In this document: piece by piece, positions 60,301-64,000 of the stretch
Numbering within the stretch: position 1 is the stretch's first letter
How the letters are laid out: the number at the start of each line of letters is the position of its first letter
Assembly (NCBI GenBank): GCA_050084985.1
Contig: JBITNC010000001.1
Coordinates: 182,652,001-182,716,000 of the forward strand
DNA: 64,000 nucleotides
Direction of reading: 5' to 3'
Origin: Nageia nagi
Lineage: Eukaryota; Pinophyta
Position numbers and translations under genes: made by a program
Notes under the pieces: generated by a model
Told to the model about the DNA's origin: nothing
Database searches by the model: none
What the model saw: the letters and a program-made list of their open reading frames with translations, nothing else

Positions 60301-61343
60301 GCATCTTGACTCTCTTGGTAAATTCAAGTTTATTTATCATAGTATTTTGATTCACTCTTGGTAAAGTTAAGTTTATTTTATATGTGTCTTATGTTTTTTC
60401 TGATAAATATTAGTTTTATGTTTGGTTAAATTAAAATTTATGGATTATGATTTGTTTTTTTAAATCTTGACTTTGTGTTTGGTCAAGTTGGAATTTATGA
60501 CTTATAAATCTTGATTTAATCAAGTGTTTATACTTTTGAAAATCTTAACTTAGTGGTTTAGTTAAGATGACATTTGATCTTTTGTGATATATTTAAGATA
60601 ATATGGTCACATAAGTATTTGTTTGGTAAATTTATCATCAAGAAAGAGAATTAAATTATGAAATATTATGATATGATAACACTTTCATATACCCTTAAGA
60701 AATACAAAATAATGATCTAAAATAAATAAACATAAAAATTAAAAATCAAATTTTTTTATAAATATTGATGATATTTTTATATCCTTGGTTGAAAATGGAT
60801 TTATACCATTTGGTTGATTATATATATGATAGTTTTATGCACATATGATATTTTTGATATCATGTTATGGTTTATATATTTTATTTAGCTTTCACATGTG
60901 ATATATAGTTGATGATGTATGTAATCTTTGATGTTATGCATATATGATAATTTAGTATTTTTAATCAATTTATAGATGACATCTATCTTATATGAGTGTA
61001 TATAATATATCCAATTGATATTATTTATGAGCTTGTATCTTTTAGGTTTTTCTTGAGATTGCAGGTTACTTCAGGTATGGATGCTCATGGAAGATCATTA
61101 TATCAATGTTATTGAATCACTACTCTTATACAAAGAAATTATTTTTTTATTAATGATTGTATTGTAAAACTATTTGTTAAAATAATTAAGTACTTGAGCT
61201 ATTATAGAACTATATATATTCTATTACTTTCTCAAATATGTAAAAAGTTCTTCACTCCATATATATCTCTATGGAGGAGAACACTCTCTTACTCTTTCTC
61301 TTTATCTTTTTGAATCTCTACCCAATAGTGCACTAAGGGAGAG
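57330..61343. other. Internal region of the 5.0 kb element
   Basis: Non-coding and very AT-rich, with A/T homopolymer runs (57780-58060). A unit AGTATTAGCTTGGCATCTTT is repeated at 59571, 59765 and 59849. A 43-bp tandem repeat (CATCTTGACTC..TTTATTTATT) lies at 60173-60380 with starts near 60173, 60216, 60259 and 60302. No ORF resembles gag or pol. Confidence 0.7.
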
Positions 61344-61823
61344 TGTTGAAAATTATAATGTAATATTATATAATATTTTTTTTTTAATATAAAATAACTT
61401 AATACTTAAAGTATCTTTAAATAGCTTAAAGCATTAAGAGAATAAATATAAAAGAGAAATAAATATAGAAACACCTTTGAACTTTACCTTTAGGTAAAAA
61501 AAAAGTTAAAGGATAGGTTTCTTTTTATAAATAGAAAGGTATTCATCTTATTATATAACTTGATCAACCATGATAATACTTATCTTGTAAAGTTGTAGGA
61601 ATGCTTTGTAAGAGCCTTATTGAAGATTTATAAGAGAGTTATCTTATGAGAAGTAATAGAGTGATGGTTCAAAGTGGATGTACTCCCAAGAGATGGAGAA
61701 ACCACTATACATAATGTATTATTTTTTATGTGATTGATTTTTTCTTTGCTAGAAGAATGAATATTAGATTTGTTGGAGAAGATTCAAGATGATCTTGATT
61801 TATGAAATCCTTCAATTCCATCA
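61344..61823 (+). repeat. 3' LTR of the 5.0 kb element
   Basis: 480 bp, TGTTGAAAATTATAATG..CAATTCCATCA, followed by ATGGC. Confidence 0.9.
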
Positions 61824-61828
61824 ATGGC

Positions 61829-62379
61829 CTTCAATTTTTAATTACCTTGCATACCTTTTTTGTTTATTTTTCTTGCATAAAAATATGCATTGTGCTTCAA
61901 TATTAGATTATTTATCCTTTTTGAAATCAATTAACCTACATAAAGGTATTATGGTAATTGAATCTATCTTTCCTTTTGTGCATGGTATTTTTGTCTAGGT
62001 TAAATCATTTCAATACAATATCATTTTCATTGGATATCTTAGACAAATAGATTAAAAATTCTATTTCATTTTAATGTCATTATGTTTTAGTTAACTACAT
62101 AAAATAAAATATATAAGATGAATTATAACATAGTATAAGGCATTCATTGGTTTCAAACATCCATTTCTCTTAAAATGTTAATTAAAATCTTAAAGCACAT
62201 GAGTTTTTTAATAAGATGCATGACACAAACATAGTTTAATGTAATGCAATAAAAATATTAGTAACAAATAACTAAAAACACATTATTTACATACACCCAG
62301 AGGCCATATTTTGTATTATTATTTAAAATATATGAATTTTGGAAGGATCTTCATAAAATAATATAGTTGAGATAAATAT
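61829..62379. other. No recognisable gene
   Basis: AT-rich. Continues the pre-insertion flank of the 5.0 kb element. No frame is recognised on either strand. Confidence 0.4.
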
Positions 62380-63960
62380 AAACATAAAATACTCCTACAT
62401 TTTAACTCCACTCCCTTGCCATCATTTGGGCTTCCTAAAAGGGGCATGAATTGTTGCTCCTTATAGTTGTGCTTGTAGTATTTGTTATACATTTTTCTTA
62501 ACATTATTTGTTTAAAGTTTGGATTCTATCTAACTTCATCATATATTCGGCTGGGATCACCTTTTCTCAATAATGCTTTTGCAAGCATCTCATTGTGAAT
62601 CTTATTACTAAAAGATATCCTTACTAAAAACTCTTTTACCCTCTCCTTTTGGGTCTATATTGTTGTTTCTATATGGGCAAGCTTGACTTATTTGCCCCTT
62701 AGATCTCCCTTAGGATGACTTTGTGGTGCTTTCCCAAAAAATTTCTCAATCTCTTTGATTTTGAACTCCTTTGGAGGTGTTCATTCCTCTAAGTTAATAA
62801 ATTGGACCCCTTTAAATGCTCCTCATCCTATCTGTGTTTCTCTTTTTTACTTTGTTTGGTGTTGCTCCTTATTCTCCCTAAGATTGGATTATTTTTATTC
62901 TCCACTGCATCCTCCATTCTTCTTTTTTCCCCTCCTCTTTCTTTATTCCATTTTCTTATGTTATTTTTACAACTTCTCTACCAATTTCTACTATTTTAAT
63001 GAAAAATGAGTCTATATTTGTTGTGACCACATTATTGAGAGTTGCCTTACTACAATTATTAGGTTGCATAAGGTTTACAATTGCTACTATATTTTCTATC
63101 ATTATCTTTGATATGCCCCCCATTTCTTTACCCTGTTATGCTACATTCTCCCCCCCATGAATGTTATCTAGCCCAAATTTTATTTTTTCTTTCCCTTTTA
63201 TCAACCTTATCTCCCTTATAGTGGGATCTTTTCTTAGGTCTCCTTTCTCTTTATTGGCTTTCTTCTCCTCCTTCTATTTGAATACACTAGCCACATGGGT
63301 GTTCTTCTTTTGATAAAAAATTTTAACCCTAAGGTTCTTTTTCTTCCTTGTGTTGAAAACCTAGCCTCCAACTAAGATTCCTACCCTTGGCATCCTCTTG
63401 GGTATATTTTCTAAGGCTCTTTCATACACAAGTTTCATCACTCCACCATGAATTGGAAATGGTGTTAAATTTGCCTTAAAGTTTCTTATGGAAATATTCA
63501 TTGAATTGAAAACAAAGAAGACAAAATTTATCCTATCTATTTCAAGAAAGGCAAAGTGTTTGATAAGACTAAAATGATTGGTATAGAGCTTATTTTACCT
63601 TCCTTTAATAGTTATATATCTTATCAAGGCCTTGGATAGCTCCTTCCAAGGCTTTGGAATGTAGTTTTGCAATACCTTCATCTAAAACTTATCCAAAATG
63701 AGACCTTGCATATAGGTTTGAACCAACTTGTCTTTGGATGCAAGCTTATTCAAATTGCCTTCCCTTCTTGTTTTATTCCTACATTTGGTAGGTGGGTTAC
63801 TTGGGCAATTTTCTCTATTGAGAATATTAACTCCAAATCATTAACATTACCAATAGCTTCATTCTAAGATTCTACAACTTCTTATGAGATTTGTTCATCC
63901 TCAATCTCCTCACCCTTTTCATGCATTCATAAACCTACCTAAACCTCCCTCATAAAGAAA
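62380..63960 (-). pseudogene. Decayed long reading frame of unknown identity
   Basis: From about 63780 to 62880 one minus-strand frame can be followed for some 300 codons with about seven stops: KLASKDKLVQTYMQGLILDK, MKVLQNYIPKPWKELSKALI, NKLYTNHFSLIKHFAFLEID, INFVFFVFNSMNISIRNFKA, TPFPIHGGVMKLVYERALEN, IPKRMPRVGILVGG, then a K/E-rich part (KEEKKANKEKGDLRKD, KEEGKKEEWRMQW). After a frameshift, KIKEIEKFFGKAPQSHPKGD, KEFLVRISFSNKIHNEMLAK and MLRKMYNKYYKHNYKEQQFM follow to about 62400. The composition is that of a real protein, but I do not recognise the family. Confidence 0.55.
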
Positions 63961-64000
63961 ACACCATACTTCTATATTTTTTCTAGTCTCCTCTTTTGAT

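Larger units (their letters stand above)
56824..61828 (+). mobile_element. 5.0 kb non-autonomous LTR retrotransposon of the same family, TSD ATGGC
   Basis: 5' LTR from 56829 (TATTGAAAATTATAAT), 3' LTR 61344-61823, and ATGGC on both sides (56824-56828, 61824-61828). The PPT is CACTAAGGGAGAG before 61344. Internal ends (57330-57960 and 60690-61343) match those of the 2.3 kb element (49400-50050 and 50090-50679). The middle, about 2.7 kb, is absent there. No coding frame was found. The end of the 5' LTR and the PBS are deleted. Confidence 0.88.

Noticed and set aside
62755-63009. Plus-strand Phe/Ser-rich frame
   Set aside because: Shadow of the K/E-rich minus-strand relic.

Overview
The window is AT-rich, repeat-dominated nuclear DNA of a seed plant. 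The evidence is Ty1/Copia and Ty3/Gypsy polyproteins, iMet-tRNA primer-binding sites, a plant mobile domain (PMD) gene and a SWIM-type MULE transposase. The density of nested, decayed LTR elements and the near absence of intact genes suit a large genome, possibly a gymnosperm, but the species cannot be read from the sequence. I see no intact host gene, tRNA, rRNA or CRISPR array. Every coding region I recognise is a transposon gene or a decayed relic.

Layout. Two direct copies of a segment of about 14 kb dominate the window. Copy A is 1-20965, runs off the left edge and contains a 7.3 kb insertion. Copy B is 40251-54262. Both carry the same older content in the same order: a Gypsy integrase relic, a Copia-type LTR with PBS, an ~80-bp ATATATCATGGG-type repeat array, a plus-strand TNP1/En-Spm-like relic, two ~205-bp tandem arrays, an uncharacterised plus-strand protein relic, and one insertion of a small LTR retrotransposon. 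That insertion is a solo LTR in A and a full element in B.

The 7.3 kb insertion in copy A (6418-13745) is the most interesting object. It is an LTR retrotransposon with two 854-bp LTRs, a CCAAC target-site duplication, a PBS and a PPT. It carries only gag on the minus strand. An antisense, intron-containing PMD gene with its own TATA box lies in its 3' region, next to three tandem arrays of 46, 133 and 41 bp. Copy B preserves the empty site. All ten premature stops in the PMD frame are TAG.

Between the two copies (20966-40250) lies a stack of retroelements. A minus-strand Copia relic (21400-33900) is split by a complete 9.2 kb minus-strand Copia (22077-31319), which interrupts it within the reverse-transcriptase/RNase H region. 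A plus-strand Copia relic (36423-40065) sits inside a minus-strand Gypsy relic whose integrase core is now missing. Right of copy B are a minus-strand MULE transposase relic (54850-56640), a 5.0 kb non-autonomous LTR element with an ATGGC target-site duplication (56829-61823), and a decayed minus-strand reading frame of unknown identity (62380-63960).
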